Source: Alphaproteobacteria bacterium
GTDB taxonomy: Bacteria > Pseudomonadota > Alphaproteobacteria > Caulobacterales > Parvularculaceae
Reading direction: 5' to 3'
DNA: 15,707 nt
Assembly (NCBI GenBank): GCA_030428745.1
Contig: JAUIEG010000009.1
Coordinates: 1 to 15,707 of the forward strand
Shown here: positions 1-6,652 of the stretch, in pieces
Position numbering within the stretch: the first letter of the stretch is position 1
Layout: every line of letters starts with the position of its first letter
Translations under genes and position numbers: made by a program
The notes under the pieces: generated by a model
The model's database searches: none
What the model saw: the letters and a program-made list of their open reading frames with translations, nothing else
What the model was told of the DNA's origin: nothing

Positions 1-1
1 C

Positions 2-1231
2 CTGACTTTTGCCTCGCAACAGGATGAGCTCAATTTCGAGCCCGGTTCGGCCTTCGTCTACTCCAATATGGGCTATTCGATTCTCGCCGAAGTGGTGGGC
101 GAGGTCGCGGGCGCGCCATTTCCGCAAGTCGCAGACGAGCAGATTTTCACCCCGCTCGGCATGGACCGCACCACCGTGTTCTCGATTCGCAACGCGCCGC
201 TGGAAGGGCGCTCCATGTCCTACGATCCTGACGGTGAGGCGTATCGTCAGGTGCCGCTCAATTTCGACAATTACGGGGCGACATCCCTACAGACGACGGC
301 GAACGACATGACCCGATGGCTGCGCAATCTGTTATCGGATGCGCCGCTCGGCGGTCCGGCGATGTCGCAGATGATTTTGCAACAGGCGGTGCTGAATGAC
401 GGGCGTGAGGTTCCTTATGCGTTCGCGCTGGAGCTTTCCGATTTTCACGGGCTCGGCGTTGTCGAACATGGCGGATCGGATGCGGGCTTTCGCGCTCATC
501 TGATGTACATTCCCGAAAAAGACTTTGGCGTCGCTGTGCTGTCAAATCGCAGCGACAGCGACACCTCGATCCGCGCGCGCAAGATCGTCAGCGCCTTGCT
601 GCTGGCTGATGCGGAGATTGCTGATCCGCGCGCAGCGCTTGGCGATATTCCGCCAGCGGAGACGCGCCGCGTCTATGAGGGCGAGTTTCATCTTGCTGAC
701 GGCCCGGTGATGAAGGTGACGGCAAGCGATGACGGCCTCGTCATGGCGTCGCAATTCTGGCCCGGTTTGGAGCTGACGCAGGAGAGTGAAGGCCGTTTCA
801 TCACGCTCGATGAAGACGTGCCGGGCGTGCTGGCCTTTGACGCTTCTGTTGGCGAAGGGAATGACGAATTCGTTTTCAGCCGCGGACCGCATGAGTTTCG
901 CGGTCGAAGGATCACGGCGCCGAATGTCCTGCCGGACAACGCCAGCGAGTATGTGGGCAAATATGAAAGCGCCGCACTCGACACGTCCTATTTCATCGAC
1001 CTGACGGAAGAGGGGCTTACGGTTCGGCATTGGCGCGCGGGGCCGGGCCATTTACGGCCAATCGGCGCCGACGACTTTGCTGTGGAAGGCGGCGTCTTCG
1101 GCCATATCCGGTTTATTCGCGACGATTCAGGCAAGATCGTCGCCTTCCGCGGCAGCGACCGCCGCGCGAAGAATGTGCCGTTCCAGCGCGTTAGCGACCA
1201 GTCCGCCGCCGACGCGGGCCTGCCGGAATGA
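2..1231 (+). CDS. Serine hydrolase, beta-lactamase/D-aminopeptidase family, 5'-truncated by the window edge
   Basis: The reading frame is open from base 2, so the true start and the catalytic S-x-x-K motif lie outside the window; about 409 residues are visible. The visible N-terminus carries the Y-S-N motif (residues 20-22 of the fragment), preceded by F-E-P-G, as in class C beta-lactamases, and a later H-G-G-S-D-A-G-F stretch stands where the K-T-G box is expected. After the hydrolase fold come two beta-rich segments, one beginning near Y-E-G-E-F and one near Y-V-G-K-Y-E-S. These look like the C-terminal beta-barrel domains found on D-stereospecific aminopeptidases and Pab87-like peptidases; that comparison is from memory, not a search. 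The family hydrolyses peptides, esters or D-amino-acid amides. A DUF819 permease starts 47 bases downstream on the same strand and probably shares the transcript. Substrate and cell location cannot be judged without the missing N-terminus. Confidence 0.88.
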   Translation: MTFASQQDELNFEPGSAFVYSNMGYSILAEVVGEVAGAPFPQVADEQIFTPLGMDRTTVFSIRNAPLEGRSMSYDPDGEAYRQVPLNFDNYGATSLQTTANDMTRWLRNLLSDAPLGGPAMSQMILQQAVLNDGREVPYAFALELSDFHGLGVVEHGGSDAGFRAHLMYIPEKDFGVAVLSNRSDSDTSIRARKIVSALLLADAEIADPRAALGDIPPAETRRVYEGEFHLADGPVMKVTASDDGLVMASQFWPGLELTQESEGRFITLDEDVPGVLAFDASVGEGNDEFVFSRGPHEFRGRRITAPNVLPDNASEYVGKYESAALDTSYFIDLTEEGLTVRHWRAGPGHLRPIGADDFAVEGGVFGHIRFIRDDSGKIVAFRGSDRRAKNVPFQRVSDQSAADAGLPE

Positions 1232-1278
1232 GCCCGCGACGCCAACCTTGTTCCTGACGAATACAAAAGGCGATCCGC

Positions 1279-2421
1279 ATGATTGACCCTTCCAACCATC
1301 TTCTGCTCATCGCTATCACGCTGGGCGCTATCGCGCTCGGTCTTTTCGTTGAGCGCACGCCGCTGGGGCGAATATTGCCCGCTGCAGTGTTCTGCATTGT
1401 TTCCGGTCTCATCCTCGCCAATATCGGGATCATTCCCCATGCAGCGCCGATGTACGGCATCGCTAGCGACATCTTCGTGCCGCTGGCTATTCCGCTGTTC
1501 CTTTTCAAGGCCGATTTGCGCCGCATCATCACCGAAGGCGGACGCACGATGATCGCGTTTTCCGTTGGCGCGGTGGGCACGATTGTCGGCGGGCTGATCG
1601 GGTTTATGCTCCTCGATCTCGGCCCGTTGCGCGAGAAATTGCTGGGCGTGTTCGTGGCGACCTATACGGGCGGGTCGATGAATATGATTGCGGTCGCGAA
1701 AACTACCGGACTGGAAGATGCGACGGCGATGTCGGCCGCGGTCGCCGCCGACAATGTCGTGAGCCTCAGCTATCTCACTTTGCTGACGGCGTTCACCGCG
1801 CTGCCGCTGGCGCATCGCCTTTTCGCCAAGGGCAAGGGCGCGCCTGCGATTGCTGCGGACGCCGCCGCGCCTGAAGAAGCGCGGATCGACACCGCAAAAA
1901 CCGATCTGTGGAACATCGCCATGGGGTTGAGTCTCAGCGCCGTGATTTGCGCGATCAGCACGTTCATCGCAAATGCGGCGGGTCATCCGAGCTACGCTAT
2001 CTTGATCTTGACCTTTATTTCAGTCGCGCTCGCTAATCTCTTTCCAAAGCTCCTGTCGAAACTGACCGGAGACGAAGCCATCGGCATGCTGCTTTTCTAT
2101 TTTCTGTTCTTCGTCATCGGCGCGGCGGCTGACATTAGCGCGCTGACGGGAACGGCCTTCAACATGCTGTTGTTCGGCGCGATCATTGTTTCGGTGCACA
2201 CTGTGTTTGTGTTTATCGGCGGCTGGCTGTTCAAACTGACGATTGAGGAAGTAGCCATCGGCTCCAACGCTTGCGTGCTGGGGCCGGCGACGGCCGCCGC
2301 CATGGCGGGCGCCATGGGTTGGCGGGCGCTCGTGACGCCCGGCATCGTCTGCGGCGTGTTCGGTTATGTGATCGCCAATTTCATCGGCGCCGGTCTCGCT
2401 GCGATGGTCGCCGGCGGTTAG
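1279..2421 (+). CDS. DUF819 family integral membrane protein (putative permease)
   Basis: The protein has 380 residues, the usual length for the DUF819 (YjcL-like) family. It is almost wholly hydrophobic, with roughly ten or more membrane segments starting right at the N-terminus. Family-like stretches include T-Y-T-G-G-S-M-N near residue 128-135 and a C-terminal G-P-A-T-A-A-A-M-A segment in a Gly/Ala-rich helix. A loop rich in Ala and charged residues sits near the middle. The start ATG is preceded by AAAAGG at a suitable distance. The family has no settled biochemical function; members often lie beside dipeptide epimerases and peptidases, which suggests transport of peptides or amino acids (inference). 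It follows a serine hydrolase by 47 bases and its stop is 7 bases from the stop of the convergent YkvI gene, with no obvious terminator between them. Confidence 0.9.
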   Translation: MIDPSNHLLLIAITLGAIALGLFVERTPLGRILPAAVFCIVSGLILANIGIIPHAAPMYGIASDIFVPLAIPLFLFKADLRRIITEGGRTMIAFSVGAVGTIVGGLIGFMLLDLGPLREKLLGVFVATYTGGSMNMIAVAKTTGLEDATAMSAAVAADNVVSLSYLTLLTAFTALPLAHRLFAKGKGAPAIAADAAAPEEARIDTAKTDLWNIAMGLSLSAVICAISTFIANAAGHPSYAILILTFISVALANLFPKLLSKLTGDEAIGMLLFYFLFFVIGAAADISALTGTAFNMLLFGAIIVSVHTVFVFIGGWLFKLTIEEVAIGSNACVLGPATAAAMAGAMGWRALVTPGIVCGVFGYVIANFIGAGLAAMVAGG

Positions 2422-2428
2422 GCCTTGT

Positions 2429-3532
2429 TCATCCGGCGGCCTTGGACCGCTTGTCCGCTTGCATGATCTTCCAGACCCCCACTGTCAGCAGCGGCAAGAT
2501 GAAGATGGCGATGAAGACATAGGTCAGAATGCCGTAGCCCTTGGCGATAAGGTCCACCAGTCCCACAGACATGGCGAGCAGGATGGAGACGGCCAGCATG
2601 ACAAAAGCGACGGCCGGACGCACAAAGCGTGACATCTGCGCGCCACGTTCCTGAAAGTTCGTTGCGATCCGCTCGTTGACGGAATGGATCAACCCGGCTC
2701 CGGTTTCGACAAAGGTGCCGAGCAGCATCACTTGGAACAGGATCGTCAGCCAGAAGATGCCCAGCGCGTCGAGGATATAGGAGGCCGGCAGCGGCGCCGA
2801 TGTGATGTCGGGATAATAGGCGGTCATGGCGATGAAAAAGAAAACCGCAGGTGCAATAGCGATGAATCCGGCGAGATAGCCTGAAGTCAGCGCCTCCCGG
2901 CGGGTTTTGAGCGGCCGGATTGCGAACAGGACGGCGGGAACCACCGACATGTTGTAGCCCGCATAACGCACGCCGTCCCAGAGCCAGCCAGGCGTAATCT
3001 CCTGTGTAGTGAGGTTTGCGATCGCGACGTCGCCGGCTTTGGCGAGAGTCGTTGCGAGAAAGATGAAATAGACGGCGTAGAGCAACAGCGACCAGACGGA
3101 GAGGAAACCGGCGACCAGGTTTGAGCCGTAGAAGACCAGCACGATGACCGCGATAAGAAACCCGCCAGATCCTGCATATTTCGGCAGCCCCCAGGCTGCA
3201 TGCGCGAGTTCGCCCGCCGCCGCGCCAATCACCGACAGCACGATGATCATGAACAGGAGGAACGCGATTTCGAACAGTATCCAGAACGGTCCCAGCAAAT
3301 TGCGGAAGAAGCTGCGATAGTCGTAGCTGCCGGTGACGCGAGCGAATTCGAACGACGCGGCCAACACAGTTCCCCAGATCGCCGTGGCGACCATCATGGA
3401 AAGCAGGCCGCCAAGCGGTCCGTGCGGCATAAAAAACTCCGCCAGTTCGCGGCCGGTGCCGTATCCGCCGCCGATCACCACGGATTGAAAGATCAGGCCG
3501 GGGAGGAGATAGCGTTGAATGAATTTTTTCAT
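2429..3532 (-). CDS. YkvI-family membrane protein (APC-like transporter)
   Basis: The protein has 367 residues and about ten hydrophobic segments. Near the N-terminus it has G-G-G-Y-G-T-G-R-E (residues 21-29) after the first helix, matching the glycine-rich motif of YkvI-like proteins, distant relatives of amino-acid/cation symporters of the APC superfamily. The start at 3532 (M-K-K-F-I-Q) is chosen because AGGGAA lies just upstream at good spacing; an ATG 39 bases further upstream would abut the previous stop and lacks this support. It lies 39 bases after the TPP enzyme on the same strand and should be co-transcribed with it. A role in importing the substrate or exporting a product of the neighbouring enzymes is inference; no member has a well-established substrate that I can state. 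Confidence 0.85.
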   Translation of the reverse strand: MKKFIQRYLLPGLIFQSVVIGGGYGTGRELAEFFMPHGPLGGLLSMMVATAIWGTVLAASFEFARVTGSYDYRSFFRNLLGPFWILFEIAFLLFMIIVLSVIGAAAGELAHAAWGLPKYAGSGGFLIAVIVLVFYGSNLVAGFLSVWSLLLYAVYFIFLATTLAKAGDVAIANLTTQEITPGWLWDGVRYAGYNMSVVPAVLFAIRPLKTRREALTSGYLAGFIAIAPAVFFFIAMTAYYPDITSAPLPASYILDALGIFWLTILFQVMLLGTFVETGAGLIHSVNERIATNFQERGAQMSRFVRPAVAFVMLAVSILLAMSVGLVDLIAKGYGILTYVFIAIFILPLLTVGVWKIMQADKRSKAAG

Positions 3533-3571
3533 GATATTCCCTGCGAACGCCTGACCGGCGGATTGGATCAA

Positions 3572-5281
3572 TTAGCGCGGTTGCACATGCACATCCAAGA
3601 CGGCGCAACGCCCCTCCTTGCGAATCGCGGCGTAGGCTTCTTCCAACGCATCGTCGATCTCCGCGTTTTCGCGCACCTGGCGCGTGAAGGCGCCGCCGGC
3701 GGCGGCGGCTACGGCGCCGTAATCGGGCGCCGGCGCAAAGCCGATATCGAGATCGTCGGCGCGGCTCCCCTGACCCGACGGATGCACGGACAGCATGGAA
3801 TGGCGCGGCGCATTCCAGCCATTATTGTTGAGGACGATCTGTAAGAAAGGCAGCCCGTAGCGACGCGCCATCCAATGCGCGCTTGAGGGAATGGAGAACA
3901 TGTAGCTGCCGTCGCCGCCAATGGCGATGATATCGCTGTCCGGCGCGGCGAGCTTGGCGCCCAGCGCGGCGCCGGTGTTCCAGCCGAGCGAGCCGCCGCC
4001 GCTGGTGAAGGCCGAGCCGGGCCGGGTCATCATCATGTGATCGCAGACGGTTTTGTATTCCGTTATCGATTCGCTGAGGACGATGGCGTTGTCGCCCGCA
4101 TGGCGGCGCAGTCGCGACATGAAATGCGCGGCGGTGACGCCCTGCGCAGGCTGTTCGGCTTCGCGCAGTTCAGCGGCGCGTTTGCGGTGGCGCGTTTCAA
4201 AATAGTCGCGGCGTTCGGCGATAAGCGCTTCGTCCAGCGTCATTTCGCGCAGCGCCGCCGTGATCTGCGTTAATGCGAGGGTGGCGTCGGCGCGAAAGCT
4301 GCGCAGGGCGCCGATATGCCAGAGCGGCATCTGCTGTTTAAGTGGATCGATGTCGATGTGAAAGACAGCCGCTTCGTCGCCCGGGCGGTTATGCGCGGCG
4401 ATCCAGGGCACGTCCGTGTCTATCGCCAGCACGATATCGGCTTCAGCCAGCGCATCGTTTTGCTGTGGCTCGTTCCACTGATTGCCCTGATATAGCGGAT
4501 TGTCGTGAGGGAAATTCATCCGGCTGGGCACTGATTCCAGCACGCCGGCGCCCAGTGTTTCGCACAGCGCTTCGAGCGCGGCGACGGCCTCCGGCTTGCG
4601 TCCAAGATAGGAGGTGACGATCAGCGGCCTGCGCGCGCCTGCAAGTTTTTCAGCAAGCTGGCGCGCGTCATCGCCATGTAGCGCGGCGTTGCTGACAGGG
4701 CGCCATTGTTCAGCGGCGACGGAGCAGGGAGGGACCATCTCTTCTAAAACTTCACGGGCGGCGGTTACGTAAACGGGTCCCTGGGGGTCGCTTTGCGCAA
4801 ATTGCAGCGCACGGTTGGTAATCTGTTGAATGTTGCGGCCTGTCCGCACTTCATTGGCGTAGCGGACAGAACCGCGCACAATGCCGGTCTGGTCGTGGGC
4901 GTCCTGAATCCATTGAATAAATTCGTTGCGGCTGCCGGGAAGTTCGCCGTCCTGGGTGAAAGGGGAGAGGCCGGCGAAGATGAAAACCGGCGCACGGCCG
5001 CGGTCGGCGTTGTGCATCCCGCCTGCAAGGGACTGCGTGCCGCAATCGACATGGACGAATACCGCCTGAGCCTTTCCAGACACCATGGCGTGACCATGGG
5101 CGGCGCTCAGCGCGACGGCTTCATGAGGTGAGGTTATGATGCGCGGAATGTTTTTGTTCTCGCGCCGCGCCTCTGCAATGGCTTCGAGCAGACCTGCGTG
5201 GTCGCTTCCGAAGTTTGCAAAAATAAATTCAACGCCCGCTTCTTCGAGAGCTTTCAACAGCGCCATGCTGGCCGAATACAT
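3572..5281 (-). CDS. Thiamine pyrophosphate-dependent enzyme, acetolactate synthase/2-oxo-acid decarboxylase-like
   Basis: The protein has 569 residues and the three-domain layout of the IlvB/benzoylformate decarboxylase superfamily: N-terminal PYR domain (about 1-170), central domain (about 200-340), C-terminal PP domain (about 390-569). A Glu in S-P-H-E-A-V-A (E54) occupies the place of the cofactor-activating Glu. The TPP/Mg motif runs from G-G-D-G-S (455-459) to N-N-N-G-W-N (485-490). The start at 5281 is chosen for AGAGG just upstream; an ATG 90 bases earlier has no such site and adds a charged tail unlike the family. There is no ilvN-type small subunit or other ilv gene nearby, so biosynthetic acetolactate synthase is unlikely. 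A catabolic decarboxylase or lyase acting on a 2-oxo acid made by one of the neighbouring aminotransferases is a reasonable inference. It leads a two-gene operon with the YkvI protein and is divergent from the ilvE-like gene. Confidence 0.88.
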   Translation of the reverse strand: MYSASMALLKALEEAGVEFIFANFGSDHAGLLEAIAEARRENKNIPRIITSPHEAVALSAAHGHAMVSGKAQAVFVHVDCGTQSLAGGMHNADRGRAPVFIFAGLSPFTQDGELPGSRNEFIQWIQDAHDQTGIVRGSVRYANEVRTGRNIQQITNRALQFAQSDPQGPVYVTAAREVLEEMVPPCSVAAEQWRPVSNAALHGDDARQLAEKLAGARRPLIVTSYLGRKPEAVAALEALCETLGAGVLESVPSRMNFPHDNPLYQGNQWNEPQQNDALAEADIVLAIDTDVPWIAAHNRPGDEAAVFHIDIDPLKQQMPLWHIGALRSFRADATLALTQITAALREMTLDEALIAERRDYFETRHRKRAAELREAEQPAQGVTAAHFMSRLRRHAGDNAIVLSESITEYKTVCDHMMMTRPGSAFTSGGGSLGWNTGAALGAKLAAPDSDIIAIGGDGSYMFSIPSSAHWMARRYGLPFLQIVLNNNGWNAPRHSMLSVHPSGQGSRADDLDIGFAPAPDYGAVAAAAGGAFTRQVRENAEIDDALEEAYAAIRKEGRCAVLDVHVQPR

Positions 5282-5388
5282 ACTACCTCTGTCTTGTTTT
5301 TCTGTGAGGTGCGCTTTTGCGCGGTCAAAATTCCTGTCGCTTTCCGGGTTGGGAATAGGCGGTAGACGCATTTATCCTGTATAAATGT

Positions 5389-5403
5389 TGGTAATGCAAA
5401 CAA
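5389..5403 (+). promoter_or_regulatory. Shared operator element, copy A (TGGTAATGCAAACAA)
   Basis: This is an exact copy of the 13-base core TGGTAATGCAAAC, followed by AA. It lies in the divergent control region between the TPP enzyme and the ilvE-like gene. On the plus strand it follows a -10-like TATAAA (5380-5385) by 3 bases. On the minus strand TTGCAT within it (5399-5394) is 17 bases from GATAAA (5376-5371), so it could also form a -35 region for the TPP-YkvI operon. Binding protein unknown. Confidence 0.75.
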
Positions 5404-5435
5404 AAATTCAAACGCCTGCTTTCGCTGGACGATTT

Positions 5436-5441
5436 TATAAT
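5436..5441 (+). promoter_or_regulatory. Candidate -10 box of the ilvE-like gene
   Basis: A perfect TATAAT stands 72 bases upstream of the start codon at 5513. No convincing -35 hexamer is visible at 16-18 bases upstream, which would fit a promoter needing an activator or a weak promoter. The degenerate operator copy B begins 4 bases downstream, at about the expected transcription start. Confidence 0.45.
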
Positions 5442-5465
5442 TTGATGGTAACCAAAACAAATTAT
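5437..5465 (+). promoter_or_regulatory. Nested inverted repeat with degenerate operator copy B, ilvE-like promoter
   Basis: ATAATTTG (5437-5444) and CAAATTAT (5458-5465) form a perfect 8-base inverted repeat around 13 bases. The spacer holds the palindrome TGGT-A-ACCA (5446-5454). TGGTAACCAAAACAA (5446-5460) matches the shared element in 12 of 15 positions. No run of T follows, so this is better read as a protein-binding site over the transcription start than as a terminator. TGGT-N-ACCA dyads are typical of GntR-family sites, but no such regulator is encoded in the window. Confidence 0.55.
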
Positions 5466-5512
5466 GGAAAGCCGGTGTTGTTTGCAAGCAATCCGGAAAG
5501 GGAATTCCTGCC

Positions 5513-6439
5513 ATGCACTCTATGGAAGACCGCGACGGCGATATCTGGATCGATGGTCGCTTCACGCCATGGGCGGAAGCGAAGGTGCATGTCCTGTCCT
5601 ATACGTTTCAGCATGGCGCAGGTGTTTTTGAAGGCGTGCGCGCTTATGACGGTGTGCGTGGGCCGGCGATTTTCCGGCTCAAAGACCACACAAGGCGGTT
5701 GTTCGATTCAGCAAAAATACTCGGCATGGATGTGCCGTTTTCGCGCGAAGAGGTCAGCGCCGCGCAAATCGACCTGGTGCGCCGGAGCGGACTGAAAAGC
5801 TGTTATATCAGGCCGGTTTGCTATTATGACGGAAAGACCGTCGGCGTTTCCGCCGCCGGTAACGACACCCATCTCGCCATCGCGGCCTGGGCGTGGGACG
5901 CCTATCTCGGCGCCGATGCGCAAGACGCCGGGATCACGGTGAAAACCTCTTCTTATATCCGTCATCATGTGAATGCGGTCATGGGAAAAGCCAAAGCCAA
6001 CGGTCATTATATCAACTCGATGATGGCGGTAATGGAAGCGCGACGCTCTGGCTACACGGACGCCCTGATGCTCGATGCGCAAGGGCATGTGGCCGAGTGT
6101 TCCACCTCGAATATATTCGTTATTCGCAACGGTGAAATGGCGACTCCGGACCGCGTCAATATACTCGAAGGCATCACGCGCGATACGGTGATGACGCTAG
6201 CCGCCGACCGCGGTCTGGCGGTTCGTGAAAGACGGTTAACCCGTGACGAGCTTTATTGCGCCGACGAGGTTTTTGTGACTGGCACAGCAGCAGAAGTCAC
6301 TCCTGTGGTTGCGCTTGACGACCGGTCGATAGGCGCGGGAACACCGGGCGAGATCACCCGCATGATGCAAGCCGCTTATAGCGAATGCGTGCGCGGCGAA
6401 GACAAAAACCATCTCGACTGGGTGGTGGCGGTTGCTTAA
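5513..6439 (+). CDS. ilvE: Branched-chain amino acid aminotransferase-like protein (class IV, PLP-dependent)
   Basis: The protein has 308 residues, normal for fold-type IV aminotransferases. It begins with the family pattern D-G-x-I-W-I-D-G-R-F and has H-G-A-G-V-F-E-G-V-R-A-Y (residues 34-45). The PLP lysine is K161 in A-K-A-N-G-H-Y. Further hallmarks are A-E-C-S-T-S-N-I-F (194-202), G-I-T-R-D-T (220-225) and T-G-T-A-A-E-V-T-P-V (257-266). All are as in IlvE. Members move the amino group between branched-chain amino acids and 2-oxoglutarate, but D-amino-acid and other aminotransferases share the fold. The start at 5513 follows GGAAAGGGAA; an ATG nine bases further in is the alternative. It stands apart from ilv biosynthesis genes and shares operator elements with peptide-degradation genes, so a catabolic role feeding oxo acids to the divergent TPP enzyme is likely (inference). 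Confidence 0.9.
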   Translation: MHSMEDRDGDIWIDGRFTPWAEAKVHVLSYTFQHGAGVFEGVRAYDGVRGPAIFRLKDHTRRLFDSAKILGMDVPFSREEVSAAQIDLVRRSGLKSCYIRPVCYYDGKTVGVSAAGNDTHLAIAAWAWDAYLGADAQDAGITVKTSSYIRHHVNAVMGKAKANGHYINSMMAVMEARRSGYTDALMLDAQGHVAECSTSNIFVIRNGEMATPDRVNILEGITRDTVMTLAADRGLAVRERRLTRDELYCADEVFVTGTAAEVTPVVALDDRSIGAGTPGEITRMMQAAYSECVRGEDKNHLDWVVAVA

Positions 6440-6496
6440 GCGCCACCCAGCGGCGCCGTTGGAATCATCCTTTAGAAACTGTTGATCTGCACGCTT

Positions 6497-6524
6497 CGCT
6501 TCCCTATCGGGCGGCGTTTTTTTT
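6497..6524 (+). terminator. Rho-independent terminator of the ilvE-like gene
   Basis: CGCTTCCC (6497-6504), loop TATC, GGGCGGCG (6509-6516) form a stem with one mismatch and one G-T pair, followed by eight T (6517-6524). It begins 57 bases after the ilvE-like stop. It separates that gene from the TonB receptor promoter. Confidence 0.7.
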
Positions 6525-6537
6525 GTGAAATCTAATT

Positions 6538-6554
6538 AGATGGCCAGAAAAACA
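6538..6554 (+). promoter_or_regulatory. Degenerate operator half facing copy C
   Basis: AGATGGCCAGAAAAACA matches AGATGGTAATGCAAACA in 12 of 17 positions and lies head-on to exact copy C on the other strand, end to end with it. The pair forms an inverted repeat whose outer arms TTAGATGG (6536-6543) and CCATCTAA (6565-6572) are perfect, with AAAC-A-GTTT at the centre. Confidence 0.45.
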
Positions 6555-6569
6555 GTTTGCATTACCATC
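6555..6569 (-). promoter_or_regulatory. Shared operator element, copy C, TonB receptor promoter
   Basis: On the minus strand this reads GATGGTAATGCAAAC, an exact copy of the shared core. Its left end is 98 bases before the receptor start codon at 6653. A -10-like TAATAT (6570-6575) adjoins it, and TTGCAT (6557-6562) could serve as a -35. Binding here would directly affect initiation. Confidence 0.75.
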
Positions 6570-6652
6570 TAATATTCGTTAGCGTGGTTTTCATAGGCAA
6601 AGGGGGCGGCGCGCGCATGTGGCGAAGCGCTGTCTGCAAAGAGGGGCTAGGC

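Noticed and set aside
988..1986. Long open frame on the minus strand opposite the serine hydrolase and DUF819 genes
   Set aside because: Arg/Asp/His-rich composition typical of an antisense shadow; both plus-strand genes have clear family motifs and ribosome sites.
2418..3608. Long minus-strand frame overlapping the YkvI gene
   Set aside because: Out-of-frame shadow of a membrane protein, with Arg-rich composition; the YkvI frame has the hydrophobic pattern and motif.
3572..5281. Calling the TPP enzyme biosynthetic acetolactate synthase (ilvB)
   Set aside because: No small subunit or other ilv biosynthesis gene nearby, and the surroundings are catabolic; only the superfamily is supported.
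6557..6652. N-terminal extension of the TonB receptor to an earlier ATG
   Set aside because: It would place operator copy C inside the coding sequence and put residues before the signal peptide; the ATG at 6653 has a good ribosome site.
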